From assembly GCA_905182985.1 (NCBI GenBank), contig CAJJDN010000108.1, forward strand, positions 298,325 to 362,324: a stretch of DNA of 64,000 bases. The letters run 5' to 3'. Below, one piece after another: positions 49,201 through 61,323 of this stretch. The translations under genes were made by a program, and so were the position numbers. The notes beneath the pieces were generated by a model that ran no database searches, was not told the origin of the DNA, and worked only from the letters and a program-made list of their open reading frames with translations. Numbering within the stretch: the stretch's first letter is position 1; every line of letters starts with the position of its first letter. This DNA is from Paramecium sonneborni (lineage: Eukaryota > Ciliophora > Oligohymenophorea > Peniculida > Parameciidae).

Positions 49201-52200
49201 TGAGTATAATGTACCTACTCATAAACTTAACCCATATGCTGAAAACTCGATAAATTTAAAATCGATAAAAAATAATGGATTTCGAAAATTAGACAATATT
49301 ATTTGGAGTTTTGAAGTAGAAGGAAACAAAAATACTTAAGCACTTAATGACTTCTTAAATGATATTAACTTTTTATAGGATTATAACTTATTGCTACCAA
49401 AAAATACTTTGCCACTGTAGGCAGTATTAAAATTTAAGATTAAATATTAAAATTTCATAAAAACTGCCTCCTTTTCTGAATTTACATTATAAACACATAC
49501 TGGAGAACTTCCTTAAATTTATTTAGTTGTTTAACCCTCATATTTTGTTTATGAAACAATTAAAATTTAGGTTTCTGCTGGTTTGTAAAATAAGTAAATT
49601 TCAGACGATAAAGCAAAATACTTAATTTAAGTTCATGAAATAGATAAGTATCCAAAGAAATCTTTATCTTCAAAATTGAATATATCATCTGAAACTAATG
49701 CCTTTGAGACAGTTTAAGGAAATATTTCAAAATACACTTTAAGTCCAAATTCAACATATACATTTTAAATTATTGTAAGAAATTTAGAAACTGATGATGT
49801 TCAAAATTAAAATTTCACAATAAATATTCTTTATTCTGGATTTATTTGTAAATTTAATAATGGAGGTTTATAGAGTGTTAGAAAAGATTTTTACCTCAAA
49901 ATAGAATGCAAAGATTTGGACACTAAACTTGAATGGAACAGTGACCCAGACTTGGATATATTAGTGTCTTGTAAGGATCTATCATAAAATAATGTTTGCT
50001 AAAATGAAGTTAATAAAACTGATTATTTCCAATTCATCAGAAGGAATTTCATCCCTGCTTTTACAGTATAAAAATGGACAGTTCATGTATCGAAATTTTT
50101 ATAATCTTCTGAATTTTCATTAATTGTCATCTATCTTGAAGATGATTTTCCTTTATTAGAGCTGGAATATAATTAAGGCTATTTAATGAGAAAGGTTAAT
50201 AATTATGAATAGCTCAATTTTACATTTGTAATTCCTGATTTTTAAAAACCTTATTTATTTGAACTTTCAATTGCAATTATATATAATTATGAATTAATAC
50301 AAATACTTGAACCAAAATATATTTCTCATACCTTTAAGTTATCAAATAGTCTTAAAGAATTTAATTTTGATGACAATGTCAACATTAAATTTATGGCGTA
50401 ATTTTCAAACAATATAATGCCAAGCTTAAACAATATCAAATTAAGTATTAATAAGCCTCCTTTTTGTTCAAAATTATTTATTACTCGTTCGAGTGATTTA
50501 GCACTTACTAATATTTAAATTGCAATAACATGTGAGCAATCAAATGATTCCCCTTACAAATATTAACTTAGATTATTTTTGAGAGAAAAGGATTTAACAG
50601 ATTTTTTGCAAGGGTCATCAGATAATTCCTTGATTCTTTATCCATTTTAGATTTAAAATAAATTTTCGATTTAAACACCTTCTTCTATTGATTCGTCTAA
50701 AATTGTAGTTTTAATATAAGTGCTTGATAGTGGAGGATCAATATCTTAATCTTTTGATAAGATTACTACAAAACCTGCTCAAATAGATTGCTCTTCAGTA
50801 TAATTTGAAACATTGGCTTTATAAAATAAAATTCCATTACTATTTGAAGCAATGAATCAATAATGTGATTAATTACATAGCAGAATTTATTTTGATTTGC
50901 TTAATTCAAAGATTTTGTCAGATTTGAATGATAACATCCTTAAATTTTAAGCAGTAAAATTATATAAGTTATTTTAAATCTAAACATCATCTAATCAACC
51001 TAAAATTCGTTTATTAAAAGAAGATTCTTAAAAAATATGCTATAATTTAAATTCAACTTATTTAGATATTAAATCAGATTCCATACAAGAATATATTAAT
51101 CCAACAATAAAAATAGACGATTTTTAATAAAGTATTAATAAATTCGATAAAACTCTGAAATATTTTCTTAAAATGAAAAAAGAATTGCAAGAAAAACTAA
51201 ATTAGAATTAATTTGCTTGGAATGAAGAAATCTTTCAATAATATGAAAATTCTTAAGAGGGCATCATGAATCTATTATACTAACTTGATGAGATTTATTT
51301 GGAATTCTCTGCCTTAAATGAAAAAAATGAAACAATTTACCAAACTATTGTTGAATTACTGAAAAATATTAATGTGATTGCAGATTAAATATAAGATTCT
51401 ATTTTGGTTAACTCTAAGCCTTTAATCATTATTGGTAAAGAGATTATTTGGCAGATCAAAAGAATAACAAAGAAATTTTTCAATTAATAATTTAATATTG
51501 AACCTTCATAAGAAGACTATTTGATTGATTTTGTTTAACTTGAATCTACATATCTTTAATCAAATCCTCTAAGATTTAAACAAGATCTGGAATAATAAAT
51601 TTAAATATATTTCAATGACTAAACTTTACGAATTTATACTGAAAATTATTACTAAATTTAATTAAAAATTTTTTATCACAGAAAATTTCTTGCTTATGAA
51701 AACTTTACTTCCGTTTTTAGCACAAAATTTGGATCATATTAATTGTGTACCAATATTACAGAATTATCATAAGAATATGAAATATAATGTGTAGTGAGAA
51801 CAACCTCAATGAAATTTTATTAATGTATTTTGAATAAAGTTCAAAATAATGATACCATTGAATTTTTTTGTTATTGTAAAAATATAGGTGATATTTTCTT
51901 AATAACCTCAAGTAATTATACTAATTTAAACACTAATAATGAAGAAATATTTAATTTTTTCACTAATTCAACGATTGAAAATTCAATGGAATTAAGTATA
52001 TTTGCTGGTTCTTTAACACTAATTTTTATAACTAATTATATTTATCATTTATATAAAGAATGGAAAGATAAGGAAGAAACAAGTTAAACTGAATTAAGTA
52101 ACAATAGTCAATAAAATGTTCTAGATAAAAATTAATTTATGTATCAAGGTAATCATAAAATATTCAAAGATAAATTGAAGGTAATTTTGAATATTATCAT

Positions 52201-52774
52201 TAGGAAATCCATCAAACTATTTCAATATTTTGTTATAAAGACAAAATAATTAACCTGAGTTTTAGGATGTTAGAAATTTTTACTTAGTTAAATTTATTAT
52301 TAGCTTTAGCTATTTTAGAATGTTATTTGCGGAATAATTAAATTCTTGAAATCAGTTTATTCATCGTGACAAATTCTATTATAATTTTGATTTTGAGAAC
52401 ACTTTTTAAGATAATCGAATCAATTTATAGATTTAAAAAAATAGCAGCTTTGATTAGTCAGTTGATTCTTATTTTGTTATTGACAGCTCCCAACTTTGCT
52501 TTAATTGTTTTGGATTTATTAAAGTATTGTATGATATTTATTTAGTGTATAAATGTAATCTGAATCATATGAAGTCTTCATAATCTTTTTAGGGAATATT
52601 CTAATTTCATAAATGATTATAGAACCGCTTACAATTTATACTAGAATAATAATTTATAGATTGATAGCAAGAAGTATAAAGAGTATGAATCTCAACCCTA
52701 TTCATCATTTCTTGCATTTTTTTGTAATGCATAGCAGTTTAGAAGAAATTTTTGATGATTTTGCAAGAATTTGA
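42884..52774 (+). CDS. Giant cysteine-rich, GPS/REJ-like multi-pass receptor-type protein
   Basis: The gene spans 9.9 kb with an estimated product of ~3000 aa. I resolved some introns (43038-43061, 43566-43594, 43706-43733) and saw at least 15 more; the full model is not closed. It starts with a signal peptide (WSIKLLLVSVVIGW). From ~43.5 to 48.8 kb come some 25-30 furin/growth-factor-receptor-like Cys repeats (C-x2-C-x2-C blocks such as CHYSCLTCYG and CLCQSSYYDD). From ~48.9 to 51.8 kb is a large Cys-poor ectodomain of the kind found in REJ/polycystin-1-like proteins. It ends in a GPS-like motif (CILNKV...FFCYCKNIGDIFLIT). Five or six hydrophobic helices follow (SLTLIFITNYIYHLY, LFIVTNSIIILIL, ISQLILILLLTAP and others), with a short tail ending at TGA 52772. 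Inferred: a cell-surface receptor or adhesion protein. Confidence 0.82.
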
Positions 52775-54523
52775 AAAATAATATTATAAAATGAACATTT
52801 TGTTAATTTTTTGTAAACAATTGTCAGATTGAAGTTACAATTTTGACAATCATTTAAAATTTTTAAATATATATATTTTTTTAAATACAAATTTTTGAGA
52901 TATCATCATTATTTGAGACAAACATTACTATGACCACAAAAAATTTTAATTATTACATATGATTTTAATTCATTTTTGTAGGATGGATGGTCATAAAGTT
53001 GTAATTGCTTTTTTAGCTTCTGAATAATTTTTAGAGATTTATGGATTTGATTCATCCAGGCTCTAATAATTACCTACCTACCGACTAAATAATATAGTTG
53101 AGGCAATTGCAAATCTGAGGACAGTTTACATGGACTATATACATCCTGATAAAATAAATTCCTGGGTACTATGATTCACAAATTGTCTTTTACTAGTGAA
53201 TATAATGTTTTGTCGACAATTAAATAGTCGAGGTGAAGTTGAAATTTTAAATTGAAAAATTTATATGAGAGAATTCATAAGTTAATTGTTTTATAAACGT
53301 ATTAAATAAAATAAAAAATTTATTATTTTATATAAATATAACAATATTTCTAAAATCTTTTATTTTATTCAATTTGAAAGTAATTTTATACTAAAAGAAA
53401 TAGATTTAGGATCATTCAGCTAAATCTTACCAGAAGAAGAGGCATATTGCTTTATACAAGAATGAAATAGTTAAGCCCTGCCAAAATTGTGTCAGCAACA
53501 GCAACAACAAGAGTTAATGTAGAATCTTACTCTTAGTATGGGTGAAAAGTGTTCAGCCGCCCTATGTCAATCAATTTCATTATCTCTATCAGTATTCCTA
53601 ATCATAAATTATTTGAACCTGACGAAAGAATTTCATATAAGGGCATCGACTAGGCATCAGAAGCATGGACAGGAATCCAAAAAGATTAAAAAAATAAAAT
53701 TAATTTAAAATTTCACTTCATAACCCTTACTCCAGATTTTTAGAGGACTTGAACCCACAGGAATTAGCTAAATCCTGGATCTCTGTTAAGATATTAGGGA
53801 TTATATAAAATAGATTAGAAAAGAAATATTGTCAATTATTCGCATTCAATCTTAATTAAAGAAATATTATTAATATTCTTAGTGATAATCTTTATGATCT
53901 CAAATTAAAGATTATTAAGTTTTAGAATCTGCATCAAGGAAATAATTTTTATGAAATACCACTTTAGTAACATTCACATGAGATATGTTAAAGTAATTAA
54001 TGTATTATATTTATTATTTAAAGTTATTCTTCCCTTATATTGTATTTAATATGGGAATATTGGAAATATAATTTAATATCTGATGAGCTTGAGTTTATTA
54101 TGTTTCTACCTTTATTTTATTTTAAATTACTATAAATTACATCTAATAGTAGAAATAGAATATTTATTGTAAAATGCTTTTAATCATTTGGTATTTGGTG
54201 TCTAATTATTTAAAAATAGTAATATATTAATAATATCATTGATCAAGGTATATTCTTAGTTTTATACAATCATAATTTAAAATTGATGTAGTAAATTTCT
54301 TTGAAAAAGTTGATATTTTACATTAAATGTAATATAAGATTAAGCAATGTTGTTAATTTTTTAATTTTTTAATTTTTAAAGAAATAATGAAAGAAGGATA
54401 AGAATGGATGTAATGAAGTTTATAGAAAATAGGGGTTTTAAAATTATAAATATATATTATTCATTGTATAAATTGTTTTAGATAAAATATAAATTATGTA
54501 ATCTGGATTGTTTAGACCAAATA
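52775..54523. other. Gene-free region with a decayed coding island
   Basis: Mostly AT-rich. About 53.40-53.80 kb is distinctly less AT-rich and holds coding-like fragments in different + frames: RHIALYKNEIVKPCQNCVSN in one and HKLFEPDERISYKGIDQASE in another. Neither can be joined with short introns into a closed product. The rest, including 53.99-54.52 kb next to the RBR gene, shows nothing recognisable. Confidence 0.4.
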
Positions 54524-55996
54524 TCAAAAATTTTTACTTTTTTTATATTCTTCTAAACTTATTGGGTATTCACATGGTTTGTTTGATTACTTACATAATT
54601 TACATTTTTTGATATCAAATTCTGGTTAATCAATTTTTTGACCTTTAACTATCCATTGTTTATAGTCAGGACAACCTTATCTATGGTAATGATTGCCATG
54701 ACTTATTATTGGTACTCTATCAACCGAACAGGCTGAACATAATTCTTTTTAGCAACTAAAACAGCGTACATGATTGCATTTATCATCTTTTGTTTACATT
54801 AAATTACAAAAGGGACAAACAAGAACTGGTTAACCCTTCATTGCTTTGTAAATTTCTACAGATAAACTTGGACATTATTAATTCTAATATATTTTTAAAA
54901 ATTTTACTTATTAATTTTTACCATGATATTCTTGTCTACAAAGACTACAAAGTTTTTTTTGACATCTTCTGCATTCAATCTAAATCTATTGTGATAAAAT
55001 CTCCTAACCTACATCAATTGGTAAAGAGCATGAAAAACATTTTATAGGAATGCTTGCTAATACTTGTTTTTTTACGATTTCACCAAAAAGTTACTTAGTA
55101 ATATTTTCCTTAATAAAATTCTCATTATTTTCCAATGATTATTCACAGTTACAACATTTTACATTCTTAAAATTCAAATTTTCTTTTGCTTTTGAACATA
55201 AATCCTCTTAGATACATTCTTTGTGAAGTTTTTTTTAACAACAAGGAGTTAAAATAGCCTGATTTGAATTTACATTATAAATTTCAGTACAAATCGGGCA
55301 TTCTTAATTTTCGTTTTGACTTGAAAAAGTTAATAACCTGGTTTATTTTTTTAATGGTTTATCCTCTTGTAGAGAATTTATTACTTATGTTGAAAATACA
55401 TTTTCATTTGATTTTTCAATTGATTTTTGCATCATTTATTAAAAATCATTATTTGTAGAAAAAAATAAGTGAGCTATGCTGCCATCCTTTCCATCAGTTA
55501 CATACAATACTATTCTATATTTTAAATCTTATTCATTTAAATCATCAACCTACATACCATTTAAACATTTATAAAATGAAGGATTTCTGTATGCTACATG
55601 TTTTTCATATATAAAGCTTTCCTAAAAACATTTACCAATAGATTAAAATTCATCGCTTTGAGGAAAAGGGTTTAAAGAGTTTTTCTGAAAAATAAATTTA
55701 CTAAGAGAAATTAATAAATCAAATGTTAAATCATTAACCTAATGGTTTAAAAATTTAACAAAGTTATTTCTCACAGTTTATTTTTAAGAGAGTTGTATAA
55801 TTTAATAAAATAAAGCCCCGAAACACACTTCAATTTCTAAAGTGCTAAACTTTATTATTGGGAAGGAATTCCATTTCAAAAGTTTTGGTTTCAAATGTTC
55901 AGGAAAATATAATTAATTTTTCTTTATATATTCCAGAACTTCTTATTTAGAATGGGTCATGAGGGATTGTGGGATCCATTTTTCATATTCGGTCAT
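54524..55996 (-). CDS. RBR-type E3 ubiquitin ligase (second)
   Basis: Read through, the frame gives 490 aa. A possible 24-nt stopless intron (GTAAAATT...TATTAG, near 54.88 kb) would give 482. RING1: CPICTEIYNVNSNQAI then CC and HKEC, CCNCEQ. IBR: CFSCSLPIDV, CRRCQKKLCSLCRQEYH. RING2: CPFCNLMQTKDDKCNHVRC then CQKELCSACS, with the catalytic Cys expected in DKCNHV. The C-terminus has more Cys/His (HYHRQGCPDY, CKLCKQSNKPCEY). The N-terminal ~230 aa is unassigned and could be an RWD-like fold, as in RNF14 (not verified). No transmembrane helix is present, unlike the RBR at 31752-33017. Confidence 0.88.
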
Positions 55997-58900
55997 TTTC
56001 TATTAAATTTTAATTTGTAAAATATATATTATTATTCTAACAAAAGATGTATCACTGTTAATATATTGTATTATTTAATTCAAAACATGCTAACATAATT
56101 CATTTCAACAAATTTAAATTCAATGGAAACAATTAACTTTAATATTTTATTGGATTATCTAAAAAAGTCTCATAGATTAATTAGACAAAAATTTTTAAAA
56201 ATATAATTCTTATATATATTTATGACAATTATAATATTTTAAGTTCTGTTTTAGAGATACTAAATTATTTAATAAAAGATGATTAATTTTTTGTATATAA
56301 TTCCTAAATTTTATTTAATTTAGATAATATGTAAAAATAATATCAATGCTTTGGAATTGTAGTAATCTAATATCTTACTTATTTGAATTCAGACTTTTAA
56401 TTTTATATATTTCGGGTATAACTATTCAATACTAACTAGGATGCTACATGTATAACTGTGTTATGAAATCATAAAATTAATGTCTGGATATCATGCAAAT
56501 CATAAAAGTGTATTCATTCAATCAACAATAGTATAATTTACACGCACAATCCTTATTAAGTTATGAATACACGTTAAATGACCTCAAAGAAAAAAAATTC
56601 TTATTATTGATGTTAATGAATACTTAATATTGAAGATAATTAAATTACTATCTCAAATTTAATTTTAAATGATAATGATTAACTCAAAATTTTAGAATCG
56701 GTTAGTTGAAATAATTGAGATTAATAAGTACCATAAATGCAAGAACAGCATAAATATATATATTAATTATTTAAATATTTTGTTACAATGCTTATAATTT
56801 GTTTAGTTTTAATATAAAGATAGTGAGTATTTTCGACTAAAAGGAATGCAACTAATCAATATCAAAGGAAATTTATTTGATTAACAGAGAATGAATTTCA
56901 ACCGATAATTGTTTGACTAATGGATTATGGTCAAGGGGCAATACTTAGTACAATAAATAGATTATTCGATAGTCAGCATTTTCATTCATATAATGCAATT
57001 AATTAATATTCATAAAATTTAAATCTTATACTTTATGATAGCTTAGATTTTGTTTCGAAGAAAATAATTAAAATCATACTATTTGTAATTAATTTGAATG
57101 AATAAGATAGATTTGTGATAGAGATCGATGCATTTGACTATTAAAACACTTGGTATTACTTACAATTTTATAGCATGGCTGTTAAAGATTATATTTAAAT
57201 TAATTGTCATAAAAAGGTAGGAACCTTAATTTTCAACAATAGAGCATATGAAATAATCATTTAATAATGAAAACTAAATTCTAACATTTAGAGGTAGTTT
57301 AATAGTAAAGGACGAATCAAATATTGTTTAATACGTAATTGAAAGATATGAGATATAAACAAGGGGAAATATTCTATTTTATAAGATTATTTAAAGTTTA
57401 CTATTAATTTTGATTTCATTGATATTGTAAAATTAAGAATATTTTAGATTTGAAAATTTGTTTGTTGATCAAATTAGAATTTCTGGATTTGAGATAAGGA
57501 TTTCGAAGAAAAGGATTTTTATATTTCTGATAATAAAAATAGTCATTCATTTATATAAGTAGGAAGAGATCATAAATACATCTAAAATACTATTTATTTA
57601 TTAACTAATAAAAATTTGAGCACATTTACAAAATCCAATTATTTTGAAATGAAAATTTGTCCCCCTTTTAATTATTTTATTTATAGCCCCATTATTAAAT
57701 GACATAGAAATCACTACAAATAGTTATTTTTTATAATAAAAATTGTCCGGTTAGCTTAATTTTTAGTTTAAAAATTATCTTATCGAACATTTTTTAAGAT
57801 TTTCACTCTGTGGGGCTAAATTTTTGAGATTAAAGCACACAAGAAGACTCAATAAATTTTAAATATTACCATAAATCAAATAGAAAATAATATATTATCA
57901 AGTGAAAAAGGTTAAAGATGCTTTAGTTGTCAAAAAATAAATTATATCTAAAATTGATCAATTCTTTTTTATCAAATATTTTTATTAGGATGAATACTCA
58001 TATTTTCACTAAAATTCATCTAATAATCAAACATTATTTTATTATAAGATACTAACAAATAAAATTGTTCATTATTCAATGAAATATTTAAAGTATAATT
58101 CTCATCATCTAATAAAAATATAATTATAACTTAAAGTATGAGATTATATAAAATGATGAAGAATGATGAATTATTTTTCTAAAATTCGAGATTTATTCAT
58201 TTAAGAAATAACAGATACTAAAGATAATTAAAATTCTCTAATTTCATTTCGAAATTGAATTATTTAGATTTTGAAATAGAACCATCGTTAATTGCTTCTA
58301 ATTTGTCAATTAACTTAAGTTAAAACTATTAAATATTATAATTGAACTCAAGGTTGATCATAATCTTGAGTCTAAAGACTAATCTATAAAAAATGCATAA
58401 ATAATTTAAAAGAACGATTTAATGGTATTAAAATAGAAGAAAAAAATAACTACAATTGAAGAATTAAAACAATTTGGATTCAAACTATAGAATTCTTGTA
58501 TTTAAATAATTATTTTGGAGAAATTATAGAGAATAAAAATTAAATTTAAAATATTAACTAATCATATAAAAAAATGAGCATTTGCTTTAGGCTTAAACTA
58601 CCTTAGTAAAAGAGAAATCTTATATACAATTAAATTTTGAATTAAATACTGATTATGCAGTAACGAAACCATATAACTATATATAATTAAATTTAGTTTA
58701 AAAATTAAAACTAAAATGAATAATGTCATGAATAAGCATTCAATCTTAATGAATCCATTACAGAATCTAAGAGATCATCAAAAGTTAACAAAATGTATTG
58801 TTCTTAGTAAAACTATTATTGATTTTTCTCTGAAAGGGAGGATCTCAAAGATTTGAAGCTGAAAAGAAAAATAAGGTTGGTTTTTTTCTACCAAACTAGA

Positions 58901-60258
58901 GTTTAGTACTCCATATAATTGATGTATAAAGCTAAATTTGTAGGAATCTTTATGATATTTTTCCCAAATTCTTAAGCAGTGTAGAAAAAGTAATAATGAT
59001 GATACAAAGTTAATATTAAAATTTTTGTTACTCTCTAAATATATGCCATCTCCTATGATAACTCTATTTTTTATGATGATTGATCTATTAATAATAAAGC
59101 TAGAAAATTCGCCTTTGATATATAAACCTCATCCCAAATCTTCGCATGATTGTAAATAAAATTTCCTTATTTTTCTTTTTAGATTCACACTTTGTAAGCA
59201 AATATATCAATAGTAGTACTATTATTGGTGATTATAAATTTGCTAAAATTGTAGGACTAAAAATCATAAAATTAATATTTATATGAACACATCTATTTTT
59301 AAAGTTATAGCTTTCTCAAAATGACCTTAGATTCTTATTGATTCACCTTATTTTGAATGGTATTGATTATTATAAGTCATCATTTACATGAAAAACATAG
59401 TCACCATTACTTAGGCATTTATAACACTAATATCTATTAGAACTGCATGACTCATTAAACAAACTAATTAAATATTATTGTGATGTTGTTCTATTAAACA
59501 CTTTATAGAAAGTTCTTTGCCTTTATCATATTAATATATAAGATAAAATAAATAGAAAATGTGATAACAAATCATTATTAGGGGTTGTTAATCGATAAGA
59601 TTTAATCTAATAATTAGACTAAATTATTTCTATAATGGAAAAATGGATTTCAAATCTAGATTTTCAAAGATCTAAAGATCTAAGGATTATTAATAATATA
59701 GTTTTTTATGAGGAATTAAAAAAAAATAACAACAATTCCAATTTTTAATAAATGATCCAATTTTAGAAAGCAATAGCTAATAGATATTCTATATGCATCT
59801 TTCTAAAAAGAAATGATAATCTTTAAATTTATTGAAGGATAATTGAATTTAGTTTGAAACCAAATAATTCAGAAAGTTATTGTAAATTCTTCTAAATATA
59901 TATATAACTTTGAAATTTTAAGAGAGCATACTTTTCATCAAATAAAAAAATATAAAATTTCAATTATATGTACAACAAATAAAAATAAAATATTGATGAT
60001 TGAGTATTTTTTTCTAATACACAAGTAATTTTATTCATATACAACTTTAATTTTAACATTTGTTTTCTTTGAAATTTTTTAAAGAAAATTCTTGAAAAGT
60101 AACCAATTTATTTTAAATTTAAGAGATGTTTTTTGATAGCATAAATATATAATTATAGCATAAGAACAGTAATTTAAAATAAATATTAGTAACATATATA
60201 ATTATATTAAACAACTGAATTTAATTTAAATATTAATATTTAATGTGAAAAATTAAAG
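55997..60258. other. Gene-poor, very AT-rich region
   Basis: Over 4 kb without a supported gene. Open frames such as 56920-57270 (+, 116 aa, FAFDYQNTWYYLQ-like) and fragments around 58.8 kb (SEREDLKDLKLKRKIRL) exist. With one stop codon at ~80% AT, frames of 100-200 codons are expected by chance. No telomeric CCCCAA/CCCAAA repeat, no tandem array and no transposase motif were seen. Confidence 0.4.
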
Positions 60259-61323
60259 ATGTATGATAAAATTGAAATTGCATCAATGTAAAGAGTTTTT
60301 GAAAATAAAATGGCTTTTTTGATACTAAAAAATTAAAATATACCTAAAAAAAAGAAAGTTTCATTTGGAACTAAATTTGATTATTTCATGAAACATTAAC
60401 ACATTAATGAGTAAGTTTTATGCAAATATTTCTGATAATTAGAAATAAATTATTAAACAAACTCTCCATTATTATCTTATTAGTAATTAATAAGAAAAAT
60501 GAAGATGTATATTCTTTTATATTTTACTATTTTAGAAAATTAATGAAAACTAAACAATAAGAAAGCCATTAAAAATTTTAGCGAAATTCTATGCATTTAT
60601 TAAGAATTTTATTATAAAGTTATCAATTATCTTAAAATAAATTTAATATATTAACGAAATTAAGATAAAATTATTATCTATTAGGTTTAATTTCATATTA
60701 GCAATTTGCTTTTGTACACAAAAAGCATTAACCTATAATATAATAGGTTTGTATGATAGAATTTATTCATAATTTCATTTATTATTACAGCAGCTACTTT
60801 AGGTTATCTCTTTTCATTTATTTTTATAATGAAAGTAATTTCACATTTAATTTTATTTTTAGATTATAGTATTTTATGTTTATTTTTTACTAATGTAGTA
60901 TTAGAAATTTATGTAAGGTACATTAAATAAGAGTATAAGCCTTCAAGTAATATGATATATCAACATATTAGAATATGGTGTCTGTAGCATCATTTTAATA
61001 TTCATTTTCTCAATTTTATCAATTTTCTACTATTTAGATATTTGGTTATAATTATTGATTTGTGGAATTTGAATAATGTTGTTTGAAATATTAATAATCC
61101 ATTCTGTAAAATTGATTATAGAAAAACTAGTATATATAATTATTAAAATAAATAGAAGTTGAAACGAACTGATAAAGATTATATTAAAACAGCACCAATT
61201 ATTTTTTGTGTTACTATAATTTCATTTTTAGCTTTCATTTTAATAATAGTAATATTTTTAGGATTATTATGCAATTCGAAATGTTCAGAGAGTCTAATTG
61301 ATGATGGTGGAGATGATAGTTGA
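60259..61323 (+). pseudogene. Probable decayed multi-pass membrane protein gene
   Basis: Several pieces look genuinely coding and are linked by good introns: MYDKIEIASMQRVFENKMAF at 60259, and clean GT-AG introns of 32 nt (GTAAGTTTTATG...AATTAG near 60.41 kb) and 29 nt (GTATATTC...TTTTAG near 60.53 kb). Further on are hydrophobic segments TAATLGYLFSFIFIMK, CSIILIFIFSILSIFYYL and FCVTIISFLAFILIIVIFLG, then an acidic tail ending SLIDDGGDDS at TGA ~61321. In-frame TGA codons and frame changes between these pieces prevent one continuous model. Four hydrophobic helices recall a tetraspan-type protein. It is either a pseudogene or a gene with errors or introns I could not place. Confidence 0.4.

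Noticed and set aside
53735..53795. tRNA-like text (GGACTTGAACCC) near 53.75 kb
   Set aside because: No cloverleaf can be drawn: no matching acceptor stem, D-arm or anticodon loop at the right distances on either strand.
56920..57270. 116-aa + strand ORF
   Set aside because: ORFs of this size are expected by chance with TGA as the only stop in ~80% AT DNA, and no intron, domain or coding bias supports it.
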